A stretch of DNA of 64,000 nt, from positions 22,538,545-22,602,544 of the forward strand of contig NC_030386.2 in the NCBI RefSeq assembly GCF_001625215.2, in the 5' to 3' direction. The translations under genes were made by a program, and so were the position numbers. Shown here piece after piece: positions 12,064 through 23,541 of this stretch. Origin of the DNA: Daucus carota subsp. sativus. Lineage: Eukaryota > Streptophyta > Magnoliopsida > Apiales > Apiaceae. How positions within the stretch are numbered: the first letter of the stretch is position 1; the number at the start of each line of letters is the position of its first letter. The notes under the pieces are model-generated. The model worked only from the letters and a program-made list of their open reading frames with translations, was not told the origin of the DNA and did no database searches.

Positions 12064-12299
12064 CTCCCTCCATCCCAAATTAGATGAGCTAGTTGACTTT
12101 GGGCACGTAACTTAAGGTGCATTGACCGTCTAATTCCGAAATTTATTTTTTTGATTTTTGTTTTGTAAACAAAAATTTCATATTTAAATTTTCATTTGCA
12201 AAAATAAAATTTTAAAAAAAAGTAATGTAGCTATGCGGTCAATGGACTTTATGTGCGTGCCCGAAGTCAACGAGCTCATCTAATTTGGGATGGAGGGAG
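12064..12299. mobile_element. Stowaway-type MITE, 236 bp, TA target duplication
   Basis: The element begins CTCCCTCCATCCC and ends with the inverse (GGGATGGAGGGAG), flanked by TA. The duplicate of this region at about 26040 lacks the element and shows the unfilled site with one TA, giving a natural before/after pair. Confidence 0.92.
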
Positions 12300-12477
12300 T
12301 AATTGATTATATTAAGCCTTTCTAATCTTGTTATATGTATTAAGTTTTGCTTGGAAGCTTCAGCTTGAAGATGACAGTTGGAGCAGAAAGTGAAGTTTAT
12401 AAGTGATAAGTAATTTATGAGTTAATAAGTTAATAAAGTGTTGGGATGTTTGATAAGAGGAAAATGGAAGTTTTGAC

Positions 12478-13050
12478 ATTGAGGAGAAAGTGAATAGATA
12501 TGAACTGTGTCTGGTAGGGAGACTACTGACTCAGAAGAATGTCAATGTTAGAGCAATGAAATCGAAAATTGCTGATGTTTGGCAGCCATTGGGAATCAGC
12601 GTTAAGGAGTTAGATCAAGGTATCTTTGTATTTCAGTTTTTTCACAAGGAGGATCTGCATTGGGTAACAAAGGAAAGGCCTTGGATGTTTGATAATGTTA
12701 TGCTGATCCGGGAGACAATTGCTGCGGGTGAGGATCCTTTGAAGGTTCAGCTATGGCACCTGACCTCCCTATGGACTTTCCGATGGAAGCTGTTGGAAAG
12801 CAGCTTGGGAATTTCTTTGGCGAATTCCTTCAATATGATGCTAAAAACAATGCATCGGGACTGCATGAGAATCAGAATCAGAATTAATGTCAGGAAACCT
12901 CTCAAACGCAAGAAGAAGTTTGTTAAGAAGGATGGTACAGTGTTCACTGTAACATGCTCTTGTGGTATTGTCACTCATACGACTCGGTTCTGCATACAAT
13001 CTGACTCGGGGTATAAACGTTTTTTTTTTCTGAAGTGGGAAAATGCTTAG
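12478..13050 (+). pseudogene. LINE ORF1 (DUF4283-type) fragment, copy 1
   Basis: The open frame reads RYELCLVGRLLTQKNVNVRA and FQFFHKEDLHWVTKERPWMF, the DUF4283 domain found in ORF1 of plant L1-type LINEs and in host proteins derived from it. A zinc-knuckle-like piece with CSCGIVTHTTRFC follows. The segment between the two has lost sequence relative to intact ORF1, and there is no endonuclease or reverse transcriptase next to it. A near-identical copy sits at 26188-26818, in the same position relative to the TPXL duplicate, so it was present before the duplication. Confidence 0.75.
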
Positions 13051-13514
13051 ACAATCTGACTCGGGGTTTTGCACAGAAGACTTGGTAAGCTAGATACATT
13101 GCAATTTTGCAAGAACAAAAACGGATATACTCATGTACCTCATAAACATATGACAGGAAAGTAAAATAACATTTCAGCAAGAATTCAGTTTTAAGATAAC
13201 TCAATCATATACGATATCCAACTGGGGCCAATGGCCTAAGAGGAGATGATGGTGAGTAAAGCGAGGGTCCTTAGTTGATAAATTCAACACTAGATATTAG
13301 AGATGACAATGACTTGGAAACCGATTTAAATCGTAAAAGAGCCTTTACCGGAAGCCACAAGAATGGCTCAGGGTTTCGAGTCGCCATCCAACAACAATAA
13401 CGGGATCCAGTAACCTTATTTTTTTGGGATCATGGATCGAGGACTGGACCTGGACCTGTTGTAATCGGTCTTTTACCCCCACCTGGTTTACACCGATTAC
13501 TTGGTATTGATATA
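13051..13514. other. Spacer, no recognised feature
   Basis: To about 13105 it still matches 26819-26890. The rest is unique sequence with no gene or clear repeat structure. Confidence 0.5.
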
Positions 13515-14405
13515 TACTAGCTTATAACCCGTGCAAGGCACAAGAGCTTTTTAATTATTTATAAATTTTTTAAATATATTGTAAGTGGTGCGAAAGAATT
13601 TAATTTATAAATAATAAATTAAAATTTTTAATTAAATAAAATTTGAAATTATGATTTGTTTGTAAGTCAGAACTATTGTAAAAATATATAGGTTCTACTT
13701 TTCAGACTTGTTTCTGTAAAAAAAAAAAACTGGTTACACATGTTGGATCATCCGACAGTGGCGATGCCGTATAAAATACACCGTCACAGTCATTAATGGT
13801 TTCAAATAAACTATTGTAATCAAGCCATTCCTTTTCTCTCATGTATCATGCTAAAATATTAATTTTTTCTATCAAATTTTAATATATATTGAGTAGAATA
13901 TGTGACGTCAACTTCCATTAGATTTTATTTATAAATGTATTTTATATTAAAATTATTATAATATGATTTAAATTTGGCTTACTAATTTTAAAATATATTA
14001 GATAAAAATAATTTTGTGACAGTGCGATTTATATGATTCTACAATTAAAACTGGTAGGAAATATTTATTTTGGATTAAAATATCTGGCTTATTAATTTTA
14101 AAATATATTAGATAAAAATAATTTTGTGACGGTGCGATTTATATGATTCCACAATTAAAGCTGGTAGGATATATTTATTTCGGATTAAAAAAATCATAAA
14201 CATGTGAAAGACAGAATTTGTTTTGAATTCAGAAAAGGAATTATAAAGATGCAAGTAGATATCAGTTGCCTTATAGAATTAGAAGTTAATTTTGTTCTAA
14301 TCTAACGGTACTTATTTGCTCAATATACGATCCAACGGATAATAAGTTTTTGGACCATGTGACCATGCGACTAAATTAACTCCCTTACGCTTATTATATA
14401 TAAGT
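13515..14405. repeat. AT-rich element of uncertain class (possible Helitron-type remnant)
   Basis: It opens with ACTAGCTTATAACCCGTGC followed by AAGGCAC and closes with TTATTATATATAAGTATA. A similarly organised block lies at 50046-51485. Such CCCGTGC-type ends recur in non-autonomous plant elements, some of them Helitrons. No diagnostic 3' hairpin plus CTRR end was established. Confidence 0.35.
13974..14191. repeat. Tandem duplication of a ~109-bp segment
   Basis: Two adjacent copies share GGCTTAYTAATTTTAAAATA and GACRGTGCGATTTATATGAT, followed by the TTAAARCTGGTAGGA block, with only a few differences. Confidence 0.8.
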
Positions 14406-14406
14406 A

Positions 14407-14684
14407 TATATAAGGTCCGGGTCTTTGGCATTCATATGCCAGGGACCGGTTAAAAAACACACAGATCCAGGGCCGTTGGATGCATATCCAGCGGTCAGGA
14501 TTATATTAAAAGTTTAATATGTCTCGTGTTTTTTTAGCGCTGGACGGGGATTCCCATGTCCAGCGCTACACTGGACATATTAAATTTTTAATATGATCCT
14601 GGCCGCTGGATATGCATCCAACGGCCCAAAATGTGTGTGTTGGTTAAGCGCTCCACGGCCATTAATGGCTGTGGACCGCTACCC
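14407..14684. mobile_element. Fold-back element with long inverted arms and sub-hairpins
   Basis: The arms CCGTTGGATGCATATCCAGC and GCTGGATATGCATCCAACGG are inverted copies, continuing inward through ATCCTG/CAGGAT and ATATTAAA. Each outer end also forms its own hairpin: GGCAT-TCAT-ATGCC on the left and GCCATTAATGGC on the right. A central stem TCCAGCGC/TGGAC is also present. This is a non-coding MITE-like element of unassigned family. Confidence 0.7.
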
Positions 14685-14924
14685 ATATATATATTTCATA
14701 TTTTAATACTTTATTTTATTATCTTTTTGAGGAAAAATTATTTTATTTGTCCCTGAATTATAGTTAGTTTATGATTTAGGTCCTTGAATTTAAAATTTTA
14801 ATTTTTTGATACCTAAACTTTAAAAAAATCTGATAAAAATTATACCGTCAAAATTTGATTAACGGTTGTTAGTGGGCACGTGGAAATTGAAAAAACAATA
14901 ATTAAAAATACGAAAAATCAAAAT

Positions 14925-15180
14925 TTTACGGATTGAAATAAAATTTCAATATGTTAATATACGAGTGATCTTAAGAACACGGGTAGTGAAAATTTCTGAT
15001 TTCGAGTTCACTAACGTATAAAATTACGTATTTTTGATAAGATTTTTCTTCATGTTCTTGGGATTAAAGTGCAAATTTCTATACGTCAGTGAACATGAAA
15101 TCAAAAACTTTCATCACCCGTGTTTTTGAAATCACTCATAGATTAACATATCAAAATTTCACTTCAATCCGTGAAGTTCT
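14925..15180. repeat. Inverted repeat, ~95-bp arms (MITE-like)
   Basis: ACGGATTGAAATAAAATTTC...AACACGGGTAGTG on the left is the imperfect reverse complement of the segment ending ACTTCAATCCGT near 15173. The arms meet around 15060. No ends or target duplication were identified with confidence. Confidence 0.6.
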
Positions 15181-15902
15181 GCTAAAAATCCTGCAATACA
15201 CTTGTTATGTTAATTCTTCATATATCACAGCAAGTGTTTTCGATATGTCTCCATTTTTATATCCAGAGAAACAATAAACTTTAGAGAGTGCCCTGCACGG
15301 GTACTCCTGTCTTAAAAGGATAATCTCTAAATATTCTCCGACATTTAAATGTTGATTTAAAAAACGACATTTTATAAACACATATATCAAAAACTTTATA
15401 ATCATCTTTAAATTCATCATAGCCAAACCAATTTGCCGTCTGATTTTCAAATATTATATCAAGTAATTTATGAAATTTTTTTGATTCTCTAGTCGATGAG
15501 TTCCACAGAAATTATTATGGTCAAATTTGGTCCCCACACCTGTGGTATAGAGGCGCGCCCTTTTGATAAACGGAGGGGCTCGGTCCTTGATGATGTATGA
15601 ATTTTTTAGGATTATTAGGAGTTAAGTAGAGGGGAGTGGTCATCCTTGTTAGTATACACAGGGCACGGTCGGGCTCAGTTCTGTGAAATGGATGTACTAG
15701 CAAATACTTGACATTCCCCCGGGAGATAATATAGAAGACCTACTCTTTCGGGAGATACGAAGATCACCCTTTCGGACGATATAAATACCCAGGCACCCGG
15801 AATCCATTCGGCGTGATCTACAATTCTCAATCTGGTATTTTGTAGGGTAACCCTCGTGTGAGATCTTGAGGTGATCACAATTCTCAGTGAAGGCCCTCCA
15901 AG
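15181..15902. other. Spacer, no gene recognised
   Basis: From about 15530 it is GC-richer than its surroundings, with a TATA-like ATATAAATACC at about 15780 followed by about 120 bp without an ORF. It could be a decayed promoter or terminal-repeat remnant, but no partner repeat is present in the window. Confidence 0.35.
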
Positions 15903-16282
15903 ATAGTATGCAGAATAGTTTGAATCATGTATTCTGATTGGTTAGCTTCATCAAGATGATGTAATTAGATTAGAAGTTAGGTATTAGACCTCAGGACTAG
16001 TCCTTTGCCGGATGGACTAGCATGTCGGAGCCGCCTCAGCAGAAGACTCCTGAAGACTAGTTGATAAGCCACTGTCTTGGCTGTGGACTTATCTCCAAGA
16101 GACCTACCTCTAATCGAATTAGGTCTCCTGGACACCTATAACTATATATGGTTTGATCCTTATAAATCCAGGTTATATAGGCACATTGAAGGGATATCAA
16201 GAGTTGAATCTTTTGTATATATAAAGTTACAAGGTCACTAATTTGTTTGGCATTCTCGATTTAAATATTTAAGCACTTCTAT

Positions 16283-19200
16283 TTTTTTTTGAAAATCAAA
16301 GCGAATAACATTAATATTAATCTTGGAATCCCTTACATCTGAGGCATATGACCCTTACAAATCTCAAATAAGGCCTCACAAAAGAAAAATAGCCTGACTA
16401 GACTACTTTTAATACATCAGCCTACTATTAAAACCAGCATGGCAAAAGAGGGAAGAGAGTCTGAGAACGCACTAGAGACTAAACATAAACAATAACCTAT
16501 TTGGATAGAGGGCTGCATGAGAGGAACTGCGAGGAAGTGGATGGGAGATCGACAACAGCAGCCATGTTCTTGTACATTTCCCTTTTCACAGGAGGCAACC
16601 CCAGTGCCACTAGCACTTCATCAACGCTCAGATTTTAGAACTGGAAAACTAAGAGAACAGACTGGAGTATATGTAACCAAGATATGTCGCATGTTGAAGC
16701 CCTTGGGAAGGAGTGAGGCTACTGTAGAGATCTGATACTCTGCTGTATTGCCTTGAAGACTGCAGAATAAATGTATTAACCACAAGGTTATACAGAGAGG
16801 GCAGCTATATTGTACTTTTAGAGCTAGATGTCATGATGAGATTACAACCGCTACAAATTTGAAAAAAACACTAAAACCCGGGAACACACTCAAACTAAAC
16901 CGGGTTTAGAAGTAATGGGCCAAAACAGTTAAGATAAGACAGAAGTAGCCCACTTAGAGAACATAGCTGATCTGTTAAGACCAATAATGGCTAATTGATT
17001 AGCAGAGTCATTTAAGTCTCCCGGAATGTGTTTGATGCAGACAGAACCATTTAAAATGGAATCAACATTGAAGTTTGGTAGTAATAGAGGGAAATCATGC
17101 TGAATGCCTCTGTAGAAAGCATTAAGGTAACTGTAGAATCCGTACAAATCACAATCTTTTTGTTTTGAAAACCCTTCAAGTGAATTACGTATAATAGATG
17201 CATAATTGCTGCCACCTCCGCTTCGTGATTGTTCCATGCTTCGAAAGGGCCAGAGAAAGTATACAGAGTTGTACCTGAACTATGAACAATTTGTCCACCA
17301 ATTCCCCCACCTACTGTTCCATCCACCCTCAGGTTCCACGCACCATCAGCTGTGCAGACAAACTCATAAGCTTCACAAAGCGAGTTCAAAAATTGCCGGG
17401 AGAGTTTATAATGCATTGCAGACAGAATTCCAACCGGGTTCAAATGCCACTCCGGACTATAACCTATGGTTAGAATTTTGGCTGCCTCACCCCATTGAGC
17501 AACTCTAACAAGAATTAATTCTCTAATATTCGATTCCCTTAGTTTATTGTGCTGGAAGATCCATTTATTGCGAGCCAACCAAATCGTCCAAAGTGTACGA
17601 CGACCACCAGCTTCCAAACTCGATTAATGTGACGTTGTTTTTGAAGATTCAACAACCAAAAAATTGAGAAACTGTGCATTCTAAGGAAGATACTCCGTTT
17701 AATCCACCAACTTGCCACAAAGTTCCACGCCCAGGATGCAACCTCGCACTTCCAGAAAACATGTTCCAGAGTTTCAGCACCCTTATTGCAGTACATGCAT
17801 TCAGAACTAGTGCCCGGAATCCTCCTGCTTAAAAATTCTTTTGTTGGCAGAATTTCAGAACAGATTTTCCATAAAAAAAACTTTTATTTTTGGTGGAGCC
17901 TGTATCGACCAAATCGACTGCCAATTAAAATCAGAGCGTATAGAAGAAAGCGGCGAGTAAAAAGCATCATATCCTTTCCTGACAGTGTAAGGGCCATTAA
18001 CCGGTTTCCATACCAAGACATCCCTCCTATTGGATAGAACTAGTGAAGAGAGAAGAGTATCTAAAGAAGAAACTTGCTCTCGGAGGTGATGCTCTGGGGC
18101 TTGTGTCCACATAGACACCCCAGGAATAATGGAGCACCAAAGTTTATAGTAAACAGCTACCACTACTGATTTGTGAGCAGACAAAGCGTATAGCTCCGGA
18201 TAAATATACTGAAGAGATAAGTCATTTAGCCAAATATCTTCCCAGAAGAAGGCTTGATTCCCATCTTGCAGATTCCATCTAAAATTTGAGCGATTAGTGA
18301 CGAGATCACATTTTCTGTCTAGCTTAACAGAAATAATGTTTCGGACTATGGGGGAACAAGATTTCTGATTAATCAAGGCCATATCAAAATTCCAGATTGG
18401 CCCATACTTCTCTGACAAAATCTTATTCCACAAAGCTGACCTATCGGAGTAAGCCCGCCACCACCATTTTTCTAGAAGTGCCAAATTTCGACCAGAAATT
18501 GATTTTACTCCCAGCCCTCCAAACTTTTTAGATGCACAGACTGTTTCCCAGTTTGTAAGATGTAGCTTCCTTTGTTGACCTTCTTTATGGCCCCAGAAAA
18601 AATTCCTCCGGAGCTGCTCAATCTGGTCAGTCACCACTTTGGAAAGTTTATACAAGTTAAACCAATAAACGGGCACGCTATCAATGACTGATTTAAGCAA
18701 GACAATCTTTCCTGCTAGTGAGACGTGTTCTGCTTGTAAAGATTGTATTCTTCTCTTGATTTTTTCCACCAAAGGTTGCTAAAAAACTTTCATCCTCGGG
18801 TTATCTCTAATGGAGGCCCCCAAGTAAATGAGACTACTCCCACCAATTTTACAACCTAGTACCTCTGCCCAGGCTGCGATAGAAGATTGTTCGTGGTTGA
18901 AACCATATAGGCTACTCTTCTGGAAATTTATTTTCAAGCCCGAGAGGATCTGAAAACACTGTAATACATGTTTGATTCCCACTATTGAATGCAGCCCCCC
19001 ATCTCAGAATAGAAGTACGTCGTCTGCGAATTGAAGATGAGAGAGCTTCAGAGAACAGTGAGGAAGGGAGACCCCTTTGAACACCTCTAGAGCTTCGGCT
19101 TTATGAATAAAATGAGAAAGCACCTCGCCCACTAAATTAAAAATCAAAGGAGAAAGAGGATCTCCTTGCCGAAGTCCCCGAGTAAGAGCGAATTCCTGAG

Positions 19201-19845
19201 TGGGAGAGCCGTTTACAAGAACAGATATTCGGGTAGATTCGAAAGTTGCTTTGATCCATTTGACCCATTTTGATAGGAAAATTCATACGGCCAAAAACTT
19301 CGTACACGAAATGCCACTGGACACAGTCGAAAGCATTTTCGAAATCTAATTTGAGAATAAGACTAGACGATTTCCTTGATTTTAACGCATCCACAAACTC
19401 ATTTGCGAGAATGATACTATCTGATATTTGACGTCCTTTGATAAACGCTGATTGTGTGGGGCCAACTAAGCCGGGCATGAAGTTTTTTAATCTTCGAGCA
19501 AGCACTTTTGTTAGTAATTTCATCAGAGCATTCATCAAACTAATCGGTCGAAACTCAGCAGGAGTGGTAGCAGATCCTGACTTAAGGATAAGTGCTATAA
19601 ACGAAGAGTTTAAACCTGTAGGGATTTGGCCCGTCTCATGAAAAAGCTGGAAGAAAAGAAGAACTTCTGTTTTGATTGTTGGCCAGATGTGTGAAAGGAC
19701 TCCCGCATTGATGCCATCCGGTCCGGGAGCTTTTGACTTATCCGTCTCATGTAGAGCTTCTTCAATTTCTAAAAGAGTAAATTCATTAACACTGGCTATT
19801 TTGTTGCATTCATCTAGACCTTGAAACTCTCCCAGGGGCAACTCG
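16283..19845 (-). mobile_element. 5'-truncated L1-type LINE
   Basis: The poly-A end appears as a T-run at the left edge. On the minus strand the domains run in order. The reverse transcriptase lies at about 19841-18780 (KAPGPDGINAGV, PISLMNALMKLLTKVLA, FADD box near 19025). The zf-RVT zinc-binding region is at about 18770-17540 (GAETLEHVFWKCEVASWAW). A C-terminal RNase H-like domain is at about 17620-16930 (CTDSTV, NDSANQLA). The endonuclease and ORF1 are missing, and the RT frame is broken by several frameshifts, for example near 19265 and 18780. It is dead. The copy C repeat shows the uninterrupted site. Confidence 0.92.
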
Positions 19846-21557
19846 AAATTTTATTTGGTTTTCGGTAAAACCAAAATAAAAATTTTGGTCAGGAGTTTTG
19901 TTTTTTTTAGCTGCTAGTTTGGTTTTTTTGAGCTGCTAGTTTGGTTTTAGAAGGCTGGTGTTTTGGTTTAGTTGTACTGATCTTAAGAGTGGAGCAAAGT
20001 TACGGTTTTGGTGATTTTGTGTTTGTGGAGATAAATATTTGTATAGATTTTGAGTTGGATAGTTTGGTTAAATTTGTTTTTGTTATTTGCTTCTAACGAG
20101 TTTGTTCGTAGAGGTATTTTTCTTATAGATGAGTTCGCCTTTATAAATTCTTCTAGTTATATATAATTTAACAAGGATTTGATATACTCACAAGGGGATG
20201 ACAAATAGTGTTAAAAATGTATTTCATAGTTAGGCATTTTCTTAATAATTTTCATAGTCACAACTGTTTTAGTAACATTACTTATTGCAAGTTGGAGTGA
20301 CTAATCATGGTATCAATGCCGGAGATGTTGAAGCTCTTGACAACATAGTTGCCTGTTGAAAAGGAAGTGGTTACAAAACTGTCACTCCTTCACTCGAATA
20401 TGTTATTTCCGTTTATAATATATAGTTAAGTATTCCATTATTAGTTTGTAGTATCAATGGAGTTTACCATTCTTGCTATCTAGTTGCATATTCAATGGTT
20501 GTGACATTAAAATTCAAGTTACACTGATTGGCTATTGCTTTTTACTGTAAGAAAAAGGTCAACCAGCCCACCTACCGCCTCCAACCCACCTAGTCTTGAT
20601 TTTTCTGGTGCCCGCGGCCCACTTGTTGTCGTCGCCGGCCCAGCTCTTCATGTGTGGGCTTATGTAGCCCATTTTCAAGTGTGGCCCCGTATAGACTCAT
20701 GATACATTTTGTGACAATTATAAATAATCATATGTAACATTTCAATTATCATTTTAGTCCAACCCCTTGTTTATCATCTACCCATACCCTTCCCATCTCT
20801 TTATATCTGAAACCCTAAAATATATGCCGCCGACTTTCTCACTTTTGTGAAAACGATCTATCAATCCTACTACTGAATTCAATTGTTATAAACACAAATG
20901 ATCCTCATAAATTAAAGTCTCAAAAACACTGCCACACCTAAAATCGCATTGTTATATCTTGATATGTGCTTGATTTGTTTGCTAGTTTCACGATTTTTTT
21001 GAATCTTCATTCTTTTATGCCCGTAAAATGACGATCTCCCAATTTGGGTAGATAAATCGGTAAGTTATTTTTCAAACCGATTTGTGGTATATTACGTTTG
21101 GATCTGATTAAAAAATTTCATCTTACATCATACATGTATTAAGTTTGAGGTTCTAAAGTCCTCGGATGCAGATCAAATTTTATGTTTTGGATAAACAAAA
21201 ACTCGTGTTGCTAATTTAATAAGTAATATTTTGTAGTTGTTTATACTCTTAAGTTTCAATAACTTTGAAGTCCTAAAACCTTTGGATGCAAATCAAATTT
21301 CATATATAAGGTAAACGGAAATTCGTATTGCTGATTTGATATATAATATTTTTTTTGATTGTTTATGCTCTCTAATTTCAGTTGTGATCCTCTATATATT
21401 TGTTGGTGGTCCAATTATGTCACCAACAATTATTTGGCACATTTCATATTGTTGTTACTCTTTTAATTTGGTCCATATAATATTTTGTTACAGAATTTAT
21501 AATCAAATTTAGATTATTTAATTTTTTTTAATAAATATTTTATACTTACAGTAAACA
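19846..21557. other. 5' region of RING-H2 pseudogene copy A
   Basis: No coding sequence is visible. A promoter-like block lies near 20796-20820 (CTCTTTATATC followed by AAACCCTAAAA, a TATA-like sequence plus telo-box), conserved in copies B and C. It is followed by about 700 bp ending in a 3'-splice-like ACTTACAG just before the coding remnant, suggesting an intron in the 5' UTR of the ancestral gene. Confidence 0.5.
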
Positions 21558-21901
21558 ATGAAGAAAGTGCTTCCAGACTTTTCCGGAGTTATGACTATTC
21601 ATGATGCTTCTTCTTCTTCTCCCAAACCAATTTTAAAGACTTCTCTCGCTCACTCAAAGTCAAGAGAAGTACCTCTGCTCTTTTTAAACATGTTGTGAAA
21701 GACATCTGTCCAGTTTGCTTGGAAGACTCTGATGTCAACCAAAAAATGTGCTTACTCAACTGCACTCACATGTTTCATGAAAATTGCATTGTTCAATGAC
21801 TTCGTTAGAAGAATACGTGCCCTTTGTGCCGCTGCAAACTATACGAGGATGAAGATCTTTTGATTGTAGAAGAATGTCTAACAGGGAGAGCATTCTCTTG
21901 A
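21558..21901 (+). pseudogene. RING-H2 finger pseudogene, copy A
   Basis: After MKKVLPDFSGVM the frame shifts, and the RING-H2 domain is then readable as ICPVCLEDSDV, CLLNCTHMFHENCIVQ, KNTCPLCRCKLYEDED. All eight zinc ligands are present in C-x2-C-x14-C-x-H-x2-H-x2-C-x10-C-x2-C spacing. A TGA replaces what is normally the conserved Trp after IVQ, and there is a TAG three codons later. The ancestral gene was probably an E3 ubiquitin ligase. The TGA is shared with copies B and C, so inactivation preceded copying; the TAG is private to this copy. Confidence 0.85.
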
Positions 21902-23013
21902 TATCTTGGTTAATCGAAAATTATATTGTATAGCCTTGTACTTGATATAAGTATGTCAAGAATAGTTTCATTATCCTATGTAATAATATAAATTTTGAGA
22001 AGCTGTGTATGTTGAATGATGGATAATATTTTCATGTGTGTACTATGTAAATTCTATATGATCGAAATAGGTTTATAAATCATGGAAATTTGGAGTGTGT
22101 TCTACTTGCGACTTCTTGATTTTGCAGGGCAAATTTTGCCTTTTTTCAGAACAAACGGAATGATTTAAATTTTCTTAGGATTTTTTTTACCAAAGTGCTT
22201 TGGGCAATTGCTATAAGAAAGCACATTGAATTGAGTTGGAATTTAAGATCATTATGCAGACCTACTTATCCTAAATAGCTTTGGTAGCTAGGAAATCTTT
22301 GAAGTTCGGTAGCTTTACTCTTTTTTACTATCTTTTTCTTAATTTCTGTGAAAATCAAAAGATTTACATAAAATGGAATGGAGGGAATATATAACTTTTG
22401 AGCGTAATTGGATACCAACATTAACTAGCATGATCAGATAGTCCACAGAGCTTACTTATACTCTAGATTGTCGTTCCCGATCCTCACCTCAAGATTTATT
22501 AGCCTATATACTAATTTGTTAGGTATATAAATCTTATAATCTTATAATTTTTTTAAGAAAAAATTATGCAACTTCTACTTACTTACGAATCAAACACAAG
22601 CACTCTTACTTACGAATCAAACACAAGCACTCTTACTCAAAAATAAATACAGTCAAAACTCTTAAAAACACATGGAAAGGTTTAAAGAACCAGAATACTC
22701 CTCAACTGTTAGGATCCACTTGGAAGTTTCCAAGAACTTATCTTTCCGTGTACTTTATCCATATGTTATTTCAACACGTTAGTACACTTAATTACTATAA
22801 TAATTTAAGATTGGAGGTTGTAATCAAAGACTTCCGACAACTTTTGATAAGTCAGTCAACTCTCTGATCACTTACCCCGATATGTAGTTTTCATGATATA
22901 TAGATTTATTTTCTGTTAATTTTGTGTTGTTGAATTTGAATAGATTGCTCCAACAATAAGCTTGATCCTCACCGTCAGTTATCTTTTCTTCATCCTCCAT
23001 TACCTCTGTTCTA
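21902..23013. other. Spacer between RING-H2 pseudogene and kinase pseudogene (unit 1)
   Basis: It matches 28884-29930 in unit 2. A private tandem duplication of about 29 bp is visible near 22585-22635 (ACGAATCAAACACAAGCACTC twice). No gene is seen. Confidence 0.65.
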
Positions 23014-23535
23014 ATGACAGAGCATTCAAAAGGGGTGGTGATTCTCATCACTTTATTAAATATCTTGGTTTATAAGCTCCAGAAACTCCAAGAAGCTCAG
23101 CAAAAAAAGCGCTTACCGCTGTCTATTAGACAATTATGCCGTCGATTTTCATTTCATGACATCAGATCAGCGACAAACAACTTGGCCTGTTTGGAAACCT
23201 GGATTTCATTTGAAATCCAGGATTTGATCAAATAACTTGTTTGGGAATTTAGAGTTGGATTTCATTTCAAATCCAGACATTCAAATGTTAGTATAAATCT
23301 GAGGATTTGAAATGACAACTCAAATCCTGTCATTTGAAATCCATCATTTGAAATGAAATGCATGTTTCCAAACGGCCCCTTAAAGAAGAATTGGTGATCG
23401 GTAAAGGTGGATTTGGAATTGTTTACAAAGGTATCATTGAAGAGAGAATTGTTGCTGTAAAGCGGTCAAAAATCATGTCTAAGCAAGGAAGCAAGGAGTT
23501 TATGACCGAAATTAAGATGCTTTCGCAGTTTCAGC
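23014..23535 (+). pseudogene. Truncated receptor-like kinase pseudogene (inner copy)
   Basis: It matches the first ~105 codons of the kinase at 29931-31271: MTEHSKGVVILITLLNILVY, the RFSFHDIRSATNN segment, then after an insertion EELVIGKGGFGIVYKG, VAVKRSK and IKMLSQFQH. It is interrupted by a MITE at 23184-23378 and stops at the duplication junction, so the catalytic loop and everything after it are absent. It cannot encode an active kinase. Confidence 0.93.
23184..23378. mobile_element. 195-bp MITE in the kinase pseudogene, CTT target duplication
   Basis: The ends are GGCCTGTTTGGAAAC and GTTTCCAAACGGCCC, near-perfect inverses, flanked on both sides by CTT. The intact kinase at 30098 shows the empty site. 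Three-base duplication fits PIF/Harbinger-like elements, though CTT is not their usual TWA target. Confidence 0.88.
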
Positions 23536-23541
23536 ACTGAC

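Larger units (their letters stand above)
15903..23535. repeat. Dispersed RING-H2-bearing repeat, copy A (interrupted by a LINE)
   Basis: 15903-16282 plus 19846 onward match copy C (38946-41703). From about 20020 on the match also extends to copy B (27022 onward). In copy C the two A halves are contiguous, so the LINE at 16283-19845 arrived later. Unlike C, copies A and B both continue past the RING-H2 pseudogene into receptor-kinase sequence. Confidence 0.85.

Noticed and set aside
12490-13050. A host DUF4283/zinc-knuckle gene
   Set aside because: The domain order is disrupted, the sequence is typical of plant LINE ORF1, and the duplicate has a frame change; treated as a LINE relic, though selection was not tested.
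15521-15878. Two short minus-strand frames as genes
   Set aside because: No domain or codon bias; the region may be a decayed promoter or repeat but there is no partner copy to show it.
23014-23540. Two short kinase-like frames as separate small genes
   Set aside because: They are the two halves of one truncated kinase copy split by a MITE; the complete paralogue is at 29931-31271.
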